Shown: piece by piece, positions 7,978 to 17,279 of the stretch
How positions within the stretch are numbered: position 1 is the stretch's first letter
Layout: each line of letters starts with the position of its first letter
Source of the DNA: a virus
Strand: one strand, 5' to 3'
IMG/VR virus record: IMGVR_UViG_3300041955_000444
Span: 1 to 55,109 of that record
DNA: 55,109 bases
The notes under the pieces: generated by a model
What the model was told of the DNA's origin: nothing
The model's database searches: none
Seen by the model: the letters and a program-made list of their open reading frames with translations, nothing else
Made by a program: the position numbers and the translations under genes

Positions 7978-9408
7978 ATGTCCGGTCCCATCACATTCCC
8001 GGCCCCATTCATCCCGCTGTTTGTGCCGAAGCGGTACAAGGTGTTCTGGGGAGGCCGCGGCGCCGCGAAGTCGTGGGATTTTGCTCGGGCGTTGCTGATC
8101 CTCGGGATGTCCCCCCAGATTCTCTTTCCAACTAAAACCAAGCTCACCATCCTCTGCGTTCGTGAGTTGCAGAAGTCGATTGACGACAGCGTGCACAAAC
8201 TGTTGGAGCAGCAAATCCTTGCCCTTGGACTCAGTGGGTTCTATAAGGTCGAGAAGGCAAAGATTTACGGCGCCAACGGGACGACGTTCTCGTTCGAGGG
8301 GATCAAGAACAATGTCTCGTCGATCCGATCGTATGAGGGGGTTGATATTTGTTGGGCGGAAGAAGCCAATAACATCTCAAGGTACTCTTGGGGGGTGCTC
8401 ATTCCGACCATCCGGGCAGACGACAGCGAAATCTGGCTCTCGTTCAATCCCGAACTCGAAACCGACCACACGTACAAGCACTTCGTGAAAGACACTCGAT
8501 TGGTGAAAGTTGAGGACCCTGTGCGGCGCTTTGGGAGCGAAGCTACACTAAAGCGCCTCTTTGGGGCGGATTTCACTCTTGCGCCAATCACTTGCCCTGT
8601 GATGGAATCCACGGACATTCTCTCCATTAAGGTCAGTTGGCGCGACAACCCGTGGTTTGGGGCGGTCCTGCAAAGAGAGCGGGAGAAATTGAAGGAGGAG
8701 GACTATGATTCGTACCTTCATGTCTATGAGGGTGCCACGATCCAGAACCTTGAAGGGGCGGTTTACGCGAAGGAACTCCGCACGGCGCAGCTAGAGGGCC
8801 GGATTTGCAGCGTGCCGTATGAACCCGATGTTCCAGTGGACGTGTTCTGGGACCTTGGCAAGACAAACAATACGTCGTTGTGGTTTGTGCAGCGGGTTGC
8901 GATGCAGTGGCGGGTTCTGTACTATTACGAGGCGAACCGGGAAGAACTGTCACATTACTTGAAGTACTGCCAGGGTCGAGGGTACTTCTACGGGAGCATG
9001 TTCCTGCCGCATGACGCGAAGCACAAGCGACTGGGGTACTCGCGAAGCATCGAGGAGCAAGTGCGGACTTCGGGCTATAACGTCCAGATTGTCCCCGCGA
9101 CGAACGACAACGACGGCATCAATGCGGCGAGGGTGGTGTTTCCGAATTGCTACTTCGACGAAAGCGGCTGCGAGGACGGCCTCAACGTCCTGAGGCACTA
9201 TTGCTTCAAGACCGACCAACGGGGCCAACTGACAGTTCTGATGAACTCCGACGGCGCCGACGCATTTAAGTACTTTGCGGTTTCGACGAAAGTGAAACGA
9301 GCGGGGCAGGCGAAAGCTCCGCAAGGGGACTCCCTGGCTGGTCGCCTTGCGAAGGCCACGTCCGCCGCGCTCGAGCGAGTTGAAGGGGGTCTGGGATGGA
9401 TGAGATGA
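7978..9408 (+). CDS. terL: Terminase large subunit
   Basis: The product has 476 residues. It is the packaging motor ATPase and headful nuclease, of the Terminase_3/PBSX-like group. The Walker A segment is GGRGAAKSW at 25-33 and the Walker B with catalytic Glu is GVDICWAEEAN. The C-terminal half, with VFWDLGKTNNTS and later conserved Asp residues, fits the RNase H-like nuclease. I prefer ATG 7978 because 7933 lies within the TATAAT of the upstream element. No strong ribosome site precedes 7978. It overlaps the portal gene. Confidence 0.93.
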   Translation: MSGPITFPAPFIPLFVPKRYKVFWGGRGAAKSWDFARALLILGMSPQILFPTKTKLTILCVRELQKSIDDSVHKLLEQQILALGLSGFYKVEKAKIYGANGTTFSFEGIKNNVSSIRSYEGVDICWAEEANNISRYSWGVLIPTIRADDSEIWLSFNPELETDHTYKHFVKDTRLVKVEDPVRRFGSEATLKRLFGADFTLAPITCPVMESTDILSIKVSWRDNPWFGAVLQREREKLKEEDYDSYLHVYEGATIQNLEGAVYAKELRTAQLEGRICSVPYEPDVPVDVFWDLGKTNNTSLWFVQRVAMQWRVLYYYEANREELSHYLKYCQGRGYFYGSMFLPHDAKHKRLGYSRSIEEQVRTSGYNVQIVPATNDNDGINAARVVFPNCYFDESGCEDGLNVLRHYCFKTDQRGQLTVLMNSDGADAFKYFAVSTKVKRAGQAKAPQGDSLAGRLAKATSAALERVEGGLGWMR

Positions 9409-11732
9409 GCCGCCGGGGCGAACGCCACCGAGGGGCTTCGCCGGACCTAGACGAACCGTCGCCGGATGTGTTGTCGGATGATCCCGTGGTCCGGGAAGCC
9501 CGGAAGAGGTTCGATCGGTGCAACGAGTGGGAAGGCGAGTGGCGGCAGCGCTTCTTGCGCGACATCAAGTTTGCTTACGGGGACTCCGAGAATGGCTTCC
9601 AGTGGCCTAACGAGATCCGCAACGCCCGCGAGAACACTGCGAGGCCGTGCTTGACGCTCAATCTTATCCGCGCGCACAATAAGATGATCTCGAACGAAAT
9701 GCGGAAGAACAAATCCGAGGTGAAATTCATCGGAATGGGCAATGGGGCTTCGCAGGACTCCGCGGATGTGATGCAGGACCTCTTTAGGCACACTCAGCAG
9801 ATCTCGGATGCCCAGCACCTTGCGCTCCCCGTTGCTCGGTCGTGGGCGGTTGATGGCGGCATCGGCTATGCCCGCCTCGTCACCCGCTATGAGGCCGACG
9901 ATTCGTTCGACCAGGAAGTTTACGTTGACCCGGTCGATGACCCGATGCAGGTGTTCATTGACCCGGACATCCATGTCGGCGGCAACGCGCTTGATGCGAA
10001 GTTCGCGTTTGTGTTCGATGACGTGCCGCGGCAGGACTTCCGGGAGGCGTATCCGGACTTGGTGTCGCGAGTGCGGGGCACCGAGCCCCTCGGCTTGGGA
10101 GGGTCCCCCGGCGATCGACGAGGCGAAAGCCACATTCGGGTTTGTGAGTACTTCCGTAGAGTACCGAAGCGATCGGAGTTGGTGAGTTTCCTCCACGAGG
10201 GCCAACGGTTTAACTTCCCCCGGGATCGGTTCGAGAGGCTCATCCGGAAGAAAGAAGCTCGAGATGGCATTCTCGATCGGGAGACCACTCGCTTGCGCGA
10301 GGTGACGTCGGACGAGGTTGAGTGGTACCTCATCGTCGGTTCAGAGGTGATCGAACAAACTGTTTGGCTCGGAAAGTACATCCCCATCATCCGTTGCATC
10401 GGCGAAGAAACCGTGATCGAAGGCCGCCTCGATCGCAAGGGCCACACTCGGTATATGCTGGACGCTCAGCGAATGTTCAACTATTTTTCCAGTTGTCAGA
10501 TTGAGGGGCTTTCGCTCCAAACCAAGGCCCCGTGGTTGGCCCCAGCGAAAGCAATCGAGGAGCACGAGGCGATTTGGCGAATGTCAAACATCGACAACCC
10601 TGCGGTGCTTCCGTACAATCACGTGGACCCCGAAGGCAATCCCGAAGTGCCGATTCCGCCGCCGATGCGGATTGATCCCCCTGCGGCGTCCGCAGGGTTT
10701 CAGCAAGCGATGGAAAACTCGCGCCAACAGATCATGATGGTATCGGGACAATACGAGAACCAACTCGGCGAGCCAGGGAATGAGCGTACCGGGGCGGCTA
10801 TTAACGCTCGGCGATCGCAGAGCGCCACGGCGAACTTTCACTTCCAAGACAACTACGAAGCGATGCTGATTGCGCTCGGGAAGCAACTACTCGATCTTTA
10901 TCCTAAGTTGTATGACACGAAGCGGATCAAGCGGATCGTGGCGTCGGACGGGCTGGAGTACGATCTTGTAATCGACCCGTCGCTCCGGGCGGGATTCGCG
11001 CAGGAGCAGAACTTCCGCGGCGAGGTCATCAAACGGGTGATGAATCCGCTCGTAGGGAAGTACGAAGTCGGTGCGACGGTCGGACCCTCGCACGACACCC
11101 GCCGCGAAGAGACCGTGGAGAACATGACGCTTATCCTGACCCAGGCGCCGGGGCTTATTCCGATCTTAGGGGACGTATTGCTGAAGAACATGCAATTTGA
11201 GGGGGCGGCGGAAGCGTCGCTGCGGCTTCGGAGGATGGTTCCGCCGGTTGCACTGGGTCAGGGGCCGACGCAACAAGAGCAAGCGTTGCAGGCGCAGTTG
11301 CAGGCGATCCAAGGGGCGCTCATCAAAGAGATGGACCTTCACGCGCGGGACCGCATCAAGCTGAACAACAAAGACGACCTCCGTGAAGTCGAGGTGTATG
11401 ACGCGGAGACGAAGCGCATCGGAGCGCTGGCGAAGCTGCTTCCGACGGATCCGGCGGGGCTTCAAGCACTGATCGCCCAGGCCGTGCAGGACTCGCTCCA
11501 GACATCCATTGGGGGGATTATGGACTCCATTAAGGTGAACGCGAAGGGGGACGGTGCGGTGTCGGAGGCTCCGATGCCGGAGCCCGAGTCTCCTCCCATT
11601 CCGGGGGCCGCGAAAGCCCCCGATGGCGAGTGGTACTTGACGGATCCGACGCGGAAGGGGAAGTACTTGAAGGTCGCGCCACTGGCGCAACTGCATAAGG
11701 TGCCGGGGGCGAACTTGAGGAGTCCAATGTGA
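9396..11732 (+). CDS. Portal protein (P22 gp1-like)
   Basis: The product has 778 residues, close to the P22 portal in length (about 725). It forms the ring at the DNA-entry vertex. Family features include the N-terminal W...FLRDIKFAYGD.ENGFQWP segment, RPCLTLNLIRAHNKMISNEMRKNK, and the GQYENQLGEPGNERTG...ARRSQS stretch in the stem/crown region. The C-terminal part is helical and Gln-rich. ATG 9396 overlaps terL; ATG 9405 in an ATGA overlap is an alternative. The order terL-portal-scaffold-coat supports the call. Confidence 0.92.
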   Translation: MDEMSRRGERHRGASPDLDEPSPDVLSDDPVVREARKRFDRCNEWEGEWRQRFLRDIKFAYGDSENGFQWPNEIRNARENTARPCLTLNLIRAHNKMISNEMRKNKSEVKFIGMGNGASQDSADVMQDLFRHTQQISDAQHLALPVARSWAVDGGIGYARLVTRYEADDSFDQEVYVDPVDDPMQVFIDPDIHVGGNALDAKFAFVFDDVPRQDFREAYPDLVSRVRGTEPLGLGGSPGDRRGESHIRVCEYFRRVPKRSELVSFLHEGQRFNFPRDRFERLIRKKEARDGILDRETTRLREVTSDEVEWYLIVGSEVIEQTVWLGKYIPIIRCIGEETVIEGRLDRKGHTRYMLDAQRMFNYFSSCQIEGLSLQTKAPWLAPAKAIEEHEAIWRMSNIDNPAVLPYNHVDPEGNPEVPIPPPMRIDPPAASAGFQQAMENSRQQIMMVSGQYENQLGEPGNERTGAAINARRSQSATANFHFQDNYEAMLIALGKQLLDLYPKLYDTKRIKRIVASDGLEYDLVIDPSLRAGFAQEQNFRGEVIKRVMNPLVGKYEVGATVGPSHDTRREETVENMTLILTQAPGLIPILGDVLLKNMQFEGAAEASLRLRRMVPPVALGQGPTQQEQALQAQLQAIQGALIKEMDLHARDRIKLNNKDDLREVEVYDAETKRIGALAKLLPTDPAGLQALIAQAVQDSLQTSIGGIMDSIKVNAKGDGAVSEAPMPEPESPPIPGAAKAPDGEWYLTDPTRKGKYLKVAPLAQLHKVPGANLRSPM

Positions 11733-12622
11733 CCGACGAAACCGACGGCCTTGCGGGGTCCGCTCCGCCTGTGGGATGGCTGCCTCGGGCGGGTGAGCCT
11801 TCGGCACTAGCGGCACTGGCGGGAGCCTCGATCCTGGATACCCCTTCGTCATCTGCCGCGTCGCAAAGTCCGCTTGTGGGAGCTTCGCCTCGCGGCAACG
11901 TTGCTCCACCCGCTGCGGCCGCTCCGTCGCTACTGACATCCGCGACGGATAAGTTCCTCGTCGGACGCGAGTCTGGCGGGAAGTTTGATGCGACGAACCC
12001 TACGTCGAGCGCGTATGGGCTCGGCCAGTTCACGCCCGATACAGCGAAGACTGTCGCCGCGAGACACCCGGAACTTCCGCCCCTCGGTGACTTCTATTCG
12101 GGCGACCCGAAGGTCGCGGTGCCGGCGCAGCAGGCATACATCCACGCCCATGCGCTCGATCAGGCGAAAGTGCTCACCGAAGCAGGCATCGCTCCGACGC
12201 CACAGAACATCCATATGAATTGGTTCCTCGGGGAGTCGGGGGGTCCGAGGTTCCTAAAGGCGATGCAGGCGAATCCTAACGTGGCAGGCATCGCGCTGGC
12301 GCAGCCGGACCAAGTGGCGGCGAACCGAGGAGTGTTCTTCAAGCCTGATGGAACCCCGCGAACGGCTTCGGAGGTCTATGGAGCGATTAACGGCGGGCGC
12401 GCAGCGCCTCAAGGAGCGACACCGGTGGCGGAAGCTTCGCCTGCTCCGGCCGCCCCGACCGCCCCGCCGCAGCCCGGCGAGACCTTCCGCGATGAGATGA
12501 AACTGAAGCTTCTCCAAGGGATGTTTCCGCAGCACGCGATTACGCCCGTGGAGTATGATCCGTGGAAGTTGGTGCCGAAAGTGTCCACCGCGAAGGTCGA
12601 TGTGAATCAGGGGGTTTCGTGA
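11729..12622 (+). CDS. Virion-associated lytic transglycosylase-like protein
   Basis: The product has 297 residues and starts at GTG in a GTGA overlap with the portal gene. After a Pro/Ala/Ser-rich leader of about 70 residues comes an SLT-like core: GRESGGKFDATNP..SAYGLGQFTP, with Glu of RESGG as likely catalytic acid and GLGQF as substrate-cleft motif. The C-terminal third is again Pro/Ala-rich. Its position between portal and scaffold suggests a packaged enzyme that opens peptidoglycan during DNA entry, separate from the lysis endolysin at 1947. Confidence 0.8.
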   Translation: MTDETDGLAGSAPPVGWLPRAGEPSALAALAGASILDTPSSSAASQSPLVGASPRGNVAPPAAAAPSLLTSATDKFLVGRESGGKFDATNPTSSAYGLGQFTPDTAKTVAARHPELPPLGDFYSGDPKVAVPAQQAYIHAHALDQAKVLTEAGIAPTPQNIHMNWFLGESGGPRFLKAMQANPNVAGIALAQPDQVAANRGVFFKPDGTPRTASEVYGAINGGRAAPQGATPVAEASPAPAAPTAPPQPGETFRDEMKLKLLQGMFPQHAITPVEYDPWKLVPKVSTAKVDVNQGVS

Positions 12623-12978
12623 TGGCCGGACTTATTTCAAAGGGTGGCGGGCTGCGGAAGCTCCACGCGCACGAAGCGGTCTACGCCCAAGCGAAGGAAC
12701 TCTGCCTGTCGGCGTATGAGGCCCTGATGGGGGAGAACGAAATCTTCGCGGCCTGGCGCGCGAGCCATCCTGGATTTTCCCGGCGTCACCTCGAACTTGC
12801 GTTCCTGCAGGCTTTCACGTTCCGGTTTGTCCCGGCTGCGCGGGCCATGATGGCTGCGCGCCTGCAAGCCCCCCTTGACGCGGCGACAAAGGATGCTCTG
12901 TATGAGGCACTCTTACTTGACGCTACCCTTTTGCGCGGGCGGGGACGGCCGCTAGCGCCACCTCAAACCAAGGTCTGA
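12622..12978 (+). CDS. Hypothetical head-module protein (118 aa)
   Basis: ATG 12622 shares a base with the preceding stop (TGATG). The protein is helical with many Ala, Leu and Arg (AFLQAFTFRFVPAARAMMAARLQ) and no membrane segment. It lies between transglycosylase and scaffold, so it is probably a minor head or assembly protein. I recognise no family. Confidence 0.7.
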   Translation: MAGLISKGGGLRKLHAHEAVYAQAKELCLSAYEALMGENEIFAAWRASHPGFSRRHLELAFLQAFTFRFVPAARAMMAARLQAPLDAATKDALYEALLLDATLLRGRGRPLAPPQTKV

Positions 12979-12982
12979 CCAC

Positions 12983-13852
12983 ATGGGTATTACACCGAAT
13001 CCCCTGGCGCAGACGCCCCCGCAGGGCGGGGCTGACGAGGCCGACGAGACCCTCAAAGCCGCCACCCTCGCCGCGCCTCCGGAGCCCGTAACGACCGCTA
13101 CGTCGCAGCCGGACGAACCAACGTCGGCCGAGGCCGCCGCGACCGAAGCCGCCGCAAAAGCTGCGGCGGCGGCGAAAGTTGCTGCTGCACCTGCGAAGCG
13201 CGACTACGCCGCAGAGCGCAAGCAAGAACGCATTGACAAACTAACCGCGGAGAAGTCCGCGCTGGAGCGCGAAGTAGCGAAGCTGAAGTCCGGTCAGTCT
13301 GCGGATGCGGTAGCAGTCCAGGCGGAGATTAACGAGAAGGCCGCGAAACTAGCCGGTGAGAAGGCTACCGAGATCGCGGCGTGGAATACGTTCACTGGGG
13401 CGCTAAACGGTGCCATCGCGGAGGGCCAAAAGGAATTCGGCCCCGAGAAGTTCGATAAGGCCGTGGAAGCGATTCGGGGCGTCCGGGACCACACGAACCC
13501 CGAGGAGGAATCCAAGTACCTCGGCATGTTGCAGGCGATCCTGGACACTGGGGCTGCGCCGAAGCTGATCGCGGCGTTGGGTGAGGACCCAAACGAAGCT
13601 GCTCGTATCATGGGGCTCACCCCGACGAAGATGGGGGTGGAGCTTGGGAAGCTCGCTTTCCGTGATGTCGAAGGCGTCTCGAAGGTTCCGAAGCCGGTGA
13701 CGCCGATCACTGGGGTCGGGCGAACCCATGTAGCGATCGAGGCGGAGGATCCTGAACGCTCCGACTCCATCGACATGCGGGTTTGGATGGAACGTCGTTC
13801 GCAGCACGTCAACGAGGTCAACAAACGTGCGGGACGAAGAGTCATCCCATGA
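12983..13852 (+). CDS. Scaffolding protein
   Basis: The product has 289 residues. The N-terminal 70 residues are low-complexity Pro/Ala/Thr, then a strongly charged helical region (RDYAAERKQERIDKLTAEK...EREVAKLK) that should form a coiled coil, a helical middle, and a basic C-terminus (MERRSQHVNEVNKRAGRR) suited to contact the coat protein. Composition, size and position between portal and coat match P22-type scaffolds, which guide procapsid assembly and leave before DNA packaging. It overlaps the next gene by ATGA. Confidence 0.85.
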   Translation: MGITPNPLAQTPPQGGADEADETLKAATLAAPPEPVTTATSQPDEPTSAEAAATEAAAKAAAAAKVAAAPAKRDYAAERKQERIDKLTAEKSALEREVAKLKSGQSADAVAVQAEINEKAAKLAGEKATEIAAWNTFTGALNGAIAEGQKEFGPEKFDKAVEAIRGVRDHTNPEEESKYLGMLQAILDTGAAPKLIAALGEDPNEAARIMGLTPTKMGVELGKLAFRDVEGVSKVPKPVTPITGVGRTHVAIEAEDPERSDSIDMRVWMERRSQHVNEVNKRAGRRVIP

Positions 13853-14241
13853 GTGAAACTGAATTCATTCTTTCGTCGCGCCGGGGATTCCTCGGTGGGT
13901 TGTTGGCCCTTGTAGCGGCCCCGGCGATCGTGCGGGCGAGTTCGTTGATGCCGGTGAAGGTGTTACCGCCCAAAGAAGTTCTGGATGGGTTGTTTGTTGA
14001 TGAGGTCTATCCTGTCACTGAAAACACCCTACTCACTGTTCGACAGATCACCCGCGAAGCGATTCGGTTGTGGAAGAACTCCAATCTGTACATGGAAAAC
14101 ATCGAAGGAGAATACGGGAGAGTATTTGGCCCCGACGATGTGAAAATCGGAACGAGATTACGAATTCGTCAGCCGTTGGAACAACAGATGGCCGATCGGA
14201 TTCCTGATGCGCTCCGCCAGAACTTTGCCTTTCGGTCCTGA
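13849..14241 (+). CDS. Tat-type signal peptide fused to a copy of the coat protein N-terminal arm
   Basis: The product has 130 residues. Residues 10-32 look like a twin-arginine leader: SSRRGFLGG, a hydrophobic core LLALVAAPAIV and an RAS cleavage region. From about residue 60 the sequence matches coat protein residues 4-51: both share LLT, ITREA, RLWKNSN, KIGT and LRIR at equal spacing, about 29 identities in 48. The DNA also shares ATCACCCGCGAAGC and TGGAAGAACTCCAAT with the coat gene. The last residues (RQNFAF) resemble RKNFAF near the coat C-terminus, perhaps a remnant of an internal deletion. Function unknown; coat-like Tat proteins are not something I can name. Confidence 0.8.
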   Translation: MSETEFILSSRRGFLGGLLALVAAPAIVRASSLMPVKVLPPKEVLDGLFVDEVYPVTENTLLTVRQITREAIRLWKNSNLYMENIEGEYGRVFGPDDVKIGTRLRIRQPLEQQMADRIPDALRQNFAFRS

Positions 14242-14378
14242 GTCCCGTCTGACTCTGCGGGCACGGGGAGGCCCTTAAACTCTCTCGATCCTGCGCTTCG
14301 TGAAGCGCTGCGTTGGCCGCATCGGGGTTCGCCACCCTGCCGGAGCGCTTCTGCTCCAATCCCGAAAGGACTTTGGCC
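14242..14378 (+). other. Spacer before coat gene with hairpins
   Basis: The spacer holds GCGCTTCGTGAAGCGC and GGAGCGCTTCTGCTCC, which can fold as short hairpins, and an AAAGGA ribosome site before the coat GTG. The next long open frame extends upstream through here without a plausible start, so I treat it as non-coding leader. Confidence 0.4.
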
Positions 14379-15602
14379 GTGGCCAACTCCCTACTTACCA
14401 TCAATATGATCACCCGCGAAGCAGTCCGGCTCTGGAAGAACTCCAATGCGTTCGTCCAGAACGTCGACATGCAGTATGACGACAGCTTCGCCCTTGGTGG
14501 CGCGAAGATCGGCACTGCGCTTCGCATCAGGCTCCCAAATGACTACACTGTGGCGACGGGTCCGGCGCTGAGCGTACAGGATACCGTGGAGCAGAGCACG
14601 ACGCTGGTCATCTCGACCCAGAAGAACGTCGGGGTGAGCTTCACCACGCTCGACCGAACGATGAACCTCGACGACTACTCCCGACGGGTGCTTGCGCCCG
14701 CAGTGAATAACCTCGTTGGCTCCGTTGCGGTGGACATTATGTCCGGCAGCGAAGGTGGCATTTCCAACTTCGTGGCGAACCAGGATGCCAACAACAACAT
14801 CCTGACGCCCAACGCCGCGACGTACCTCAATGCCGGTGCGTCGCTCTCGATTAACTCGGCGCCGACAGCGAACTGGAAGATTGTCAACGGGCCGCGAACA
14901 GAAGCCCGGGTGGTTGCTTCGCTTAGCGGCCTACTGAATCCCCAAACCGAACTGAGCGGCCAGTATATCACTGGGCGGATGTATGACGCGCTGGGGTTTA
15001 TCTGGATGCGGGATCAGACCGCCATCATCCATACGACGGGCACGTTAGCACAGGGCTCGGCGACAGTGAACGGCGCAGGCCAAACCGGACTCAATCTCAC
15101 CGTCAACGCCCTTGCAGGATCGATCAATATTGGTGATATTTTCACTGTCGCCGGGGTGTATAAGGTGAACAAGATCACCAAGCAAAGCACTGGCGAACTC
15201 TGCCAGTTTGTCGCCACGGCGAACGTAGCGATCAATGCGGTGGTGATTCCGCTCTTCCCAGCGATCATCCCTGCTGTAGCAGGCAACGCGGTGCAGTTTC
15301 AGACTGTCACGGCTTCGCCGGCGGCTGCTGCGGCGGTCAACCCCTCCAACGGCCTCGCCGCGAGCACGTCGTATCGCAAGAACTTCGCGTTTGCGCCGGA
15401 GGCGGTCACCTTGGCGGTGGCGGACCTGGAGATCCCGAGGGGCGTCCACGAAGCTTCGCGGGCCGAGTTCGATGGCATCTCGGTGAGGATGTTGACGCAG
15501 TATATTATCAACACGGACCAGATGCCGACGAGGTTGGACGTCCTTTACGGGTACTTGTGGATACGCCCAGAATGGGCTGTTGCGGTGGCAGATGTGGTGT
15601 AA
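14379..15602 (+). CDS. Major capsid protein (P22 gp5-like)
   Basis: The product has 407 residues. GTG 14379 is eight bases after AAAGGA and gives the family N-terminus MANSLLTINMITREAVRLW. The next segments, QYDDSFA..GAKIGTALRIRLPNDY and EQSTTLVISTQKNVGVSFT, are typical of the P22 coat family (HK97 fold with inserted domain). A Gly/Ala/Thr-rich beta region fills the middle, consistent with an insertion domain. A much longer open frame upstream from 14313 has no ribosome site. It lies in the scaffold-coat-adaptor order and has a truncated, Tat-fused relative immediately upstream. Confidence 0.93.
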   Translation: MANSLLTINMITREAVRLWKNSNAFVQNVDMQYDDSFALGGAKIGTALRIRLPNDYTVATGPALSVQDTVEQSTTLVISTQKNVGVSFTTLDRTMNLDDYSRRVLAPAVNNLVGSVAVDIMSGSEGGISNFVANQDANNNILTPNAATYLNAGASLSINSAPTANWKIVNGPRTEARVVASLSGLLNPQTELSGQYITGRMYDALGFIWMRDQTAIIHTTGTLAQGSATVNGAGQTGLNLTVNALAGSINIGDIFTVAGVYKVNKITKQSTGELCQFVATANVAINAVVIPLFPAIIPAVAGNAVQFQTVTASPAAAAAVNPSNGLAASTSYRKNFAFAPEAVTLAVADLEIPRGVHEASRAEFDGISVRMLTQYIINTDQMPTRLDVLYGYLWIRPEWAVAVADVV

Positions 15603-15701
15603 GCCACAAAGAGCTTATCGGGGCGAAGGGAACCTGCATTAGTTCCTTTGGGTGCCAGCCGGCAAGGGGGTGTAAGGCCCCCACTTCTCAGGAGAACCAA
15701 G

Positions 15702-15824
15702 ATGAAGAAACCCTCCCCCCACCCCGATGAGCGCGAAGACAAGGCCCTCATCCGGAAGATGGTAAAGTCTGCCGACCTAAAGAAGGGAGCGAAGCCTTTG
15801 CCCCCGAAACCGAAAGGGAAGTAA
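15702..15824 (+). CDS. Small basic protein (40 aa) after the coat gene
   Basis: The ATG is preceded by AGGAGA at optimal distance. The product is Lys/Pro-rich (MKKPSPHPDEREDKALIRKM...), without membrane segment, and the next gene begins five bases after its stop. Short basic proteins of this kind often sit beside phage coat genes. I cannot assign a function. Confidence 0.65.
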   Translation: MKKPSPHPDEREDKALIRKMVKSADLKKGAKPLPPKPKGK

Positions 15825-15829
15825 CTCCA

Positions 15830-16378
15830 ATGACCCTCAAAAACGGCGATCGCTTCACCGTCTACGACGCTATGGAAGCCTCGGGGTATTTCAGCCGAAA
15901 TCCCGCGAATGCTGGGGCTCGCGACGCCGACGGCAGATCGCTCTACGCCGGCCCTGTGAAGTTCCCGATGATGTTGTACCATCCGCGGGGCGAAGAGCGG
16001 GTACTGGTGCCGGGTACCAAAGAGCGCACGACGTACGGCACCGTCGAGACGTTCGGGGAGCAGTGGGAAATCATCTCGCAAGTCGTGACGACCGAGGTGG
16101 CCCTGGCTGAAGCTCTCGCCGAAGGCTGGCATAAGCACCCGGCGATGGCGATCAAGGTGGCCAACGAAACCTGGCGAAAGGAGCGTGGGCTCGCTCCGAT
16201 GCCGGTTCCACCTATTAGTGCCGGCACTCGCATCGCGGACTTGGAGGAACAAAATCGGCTGCTCACTGAGGCGCTCGAAGAAGCCAAGCGCGTTCAGGCC
16301 GCATTGGACGACGACGCGAAGCCCTTCGTGCCAACTTCGCGTGCGGGTTCGGCGGTTGCGAAAGCCGGATTGATCTAA
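15830..16378 (+). CDS. Hypothetical head-module protein (182 aa)
   Basis: The N-terminal part has a pattern I associate with conserved phage head-region proteins (MMLYHPRGEERVLVPG, then TYGTVETFGEQWEI). The C-terminal part from about residue 135 is a helical, Glu/Gln-rich coiled coil (IADLEEQNRLLTEALEEAKR). It lies between coat and adaptor. It may be a capsid-associated or assembly protein; no domain was recognised with confidence. Confidence 0.65.
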   Translation: MTLKNGDRFTVYDAMEASGYFSRNPANAGARDADGRSLYAGPVKFPMMLYHPRGEERVLVPGTKERTTYGTVETFGEQWEIISQVVTTEVALAEALAEGWHKHPAMAIKVANETWRKERGLAPMPVPPISAGTRIADLEEQNRLLTEALEEAKRVQAALDDDAKPFVPTSRAGSAVAKAGLI

Positions 16379-16406
16379 GGGGCTTTGCCCTGGAAGGATT
16401 GTCCAA

Positions 16407-17237
16407 GTGAGCACCCAGAACCCCGTAGCAACTACCTGGGGCGACCTTCTCACTGCGGCGCTTCGCGACAGCGGAGCGTTGGGGATTGGTCAGATCCCGC
16501 TGAGCGAGGATCTCCTGGACGCTTCCGCCCGTGGGATGTGGCTACTCCAGCAGTGGGAACGCAAGAGATGGCTCATCTGGCACCTCAAGACCCTGACGGT
16601 GCAAGCGACGGGGCAATCGATCGACGGCTCCGGGAACCCCGTTCCGTACACAGTCGGACCGACGGGGCTTCCGGGACCCCCGCCCCAGATTGCCGTCGGC
16701 CCCGAAGGCTTCGCGACGAGGCCGAATCGCATCGAGAGTGCGTTCTTCCGGCAGCTAATCGCCGCGCCGAATGGCCCCGTGGACTATCCGCTTCGGGTGC
16801 TGCCGGCGCTGGAAGACTACAACATGATTCGGATGAAGGGGCTGACGAATTTCTCCCTGATCGCGTACTACGACGCCGCGTGGCCCTACGGGAATCTCTT
16901 CGTTTGGCCATGGCCCCAGGCGGGCATCTACGCCATCGGGATCACGGTTCGGGAGCAACTTCCGCAGGCGTTCTCGTTGGCGGGGAACCCCCTGGCGGTG
17001 ACGCTGGACATTCCGTTCGAGTACTACCGGGCGCTTGTGAAGAACATCGCGATGGAAGTCCGACCGAAATACGGCATCGGCATGACCCCCGGCGATATCC
17101 TGGCAGCGCAAGCCCGCGACTCGCTCGAAACGATCCGCCGGAGCAACACGCAAATTCCGTTGCTGAGCGTTCCGCCTGGCTTGTACCCGCGGCCTGGAAT
17201 GTATAACATCTTCTCGGACCAGTCCGGTCCGACCTAA
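16407..17237 (+). CDS. Head-tail adaptor (P22 gp4-like tail accessory factor)
   Basis: The product has 276 residues. GTG 16407 follows GGAAGGA. The helical N-terminus with LLQQWERKRWLIW, and the later sequence AYYDAAWPYGNLFVWPWP plus FEYYRALVKNIAMEVRPKYG, fit the gp4-like adaptors that sit under the portal in P22-type phages. Position directly after coat and before the gp10-like gene matches P22 order. It is longer than P22 gp4 (166 aa), mostly through a Pro/Gly-rich insertion around residues 70-105. Confidence 0.75.
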   Translation: MSTQNPVATTWGDLLTAALRDSGALGIGQIPLSEDLLDASARGMWLLQQWERKRWLIWHLKTLTVQATGQSIDGSGNPVPYTVGPTGLPGPPPQIAVGPEGFATRPNRIESAFFRQLIAAPNGPVDYPLRVLPALEDYNMIRMKGLTNFSLIAYYDAAWPYGNLFVWPWPQAGIYAIGITVREQLPQAFSLAGNPLAVTLDIPFEYYRALVKNIAMEVRPKYGIGMTPGDILAAQARDSLETIRRSNTQIPLLSVPPGLYPRPGMYNIFSDQSGPT

Positions 17238-17279
17238 CCGGCACTACGTAGCCTACGTTAACTTGAAAGGAACTTCCTC

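Noticed and set aside
14313-14378. N-terminal extension of the coat protein
   Set aside because: Starts without ribosome site; GTG 14379 has AAAGGA and the family N-terminus.
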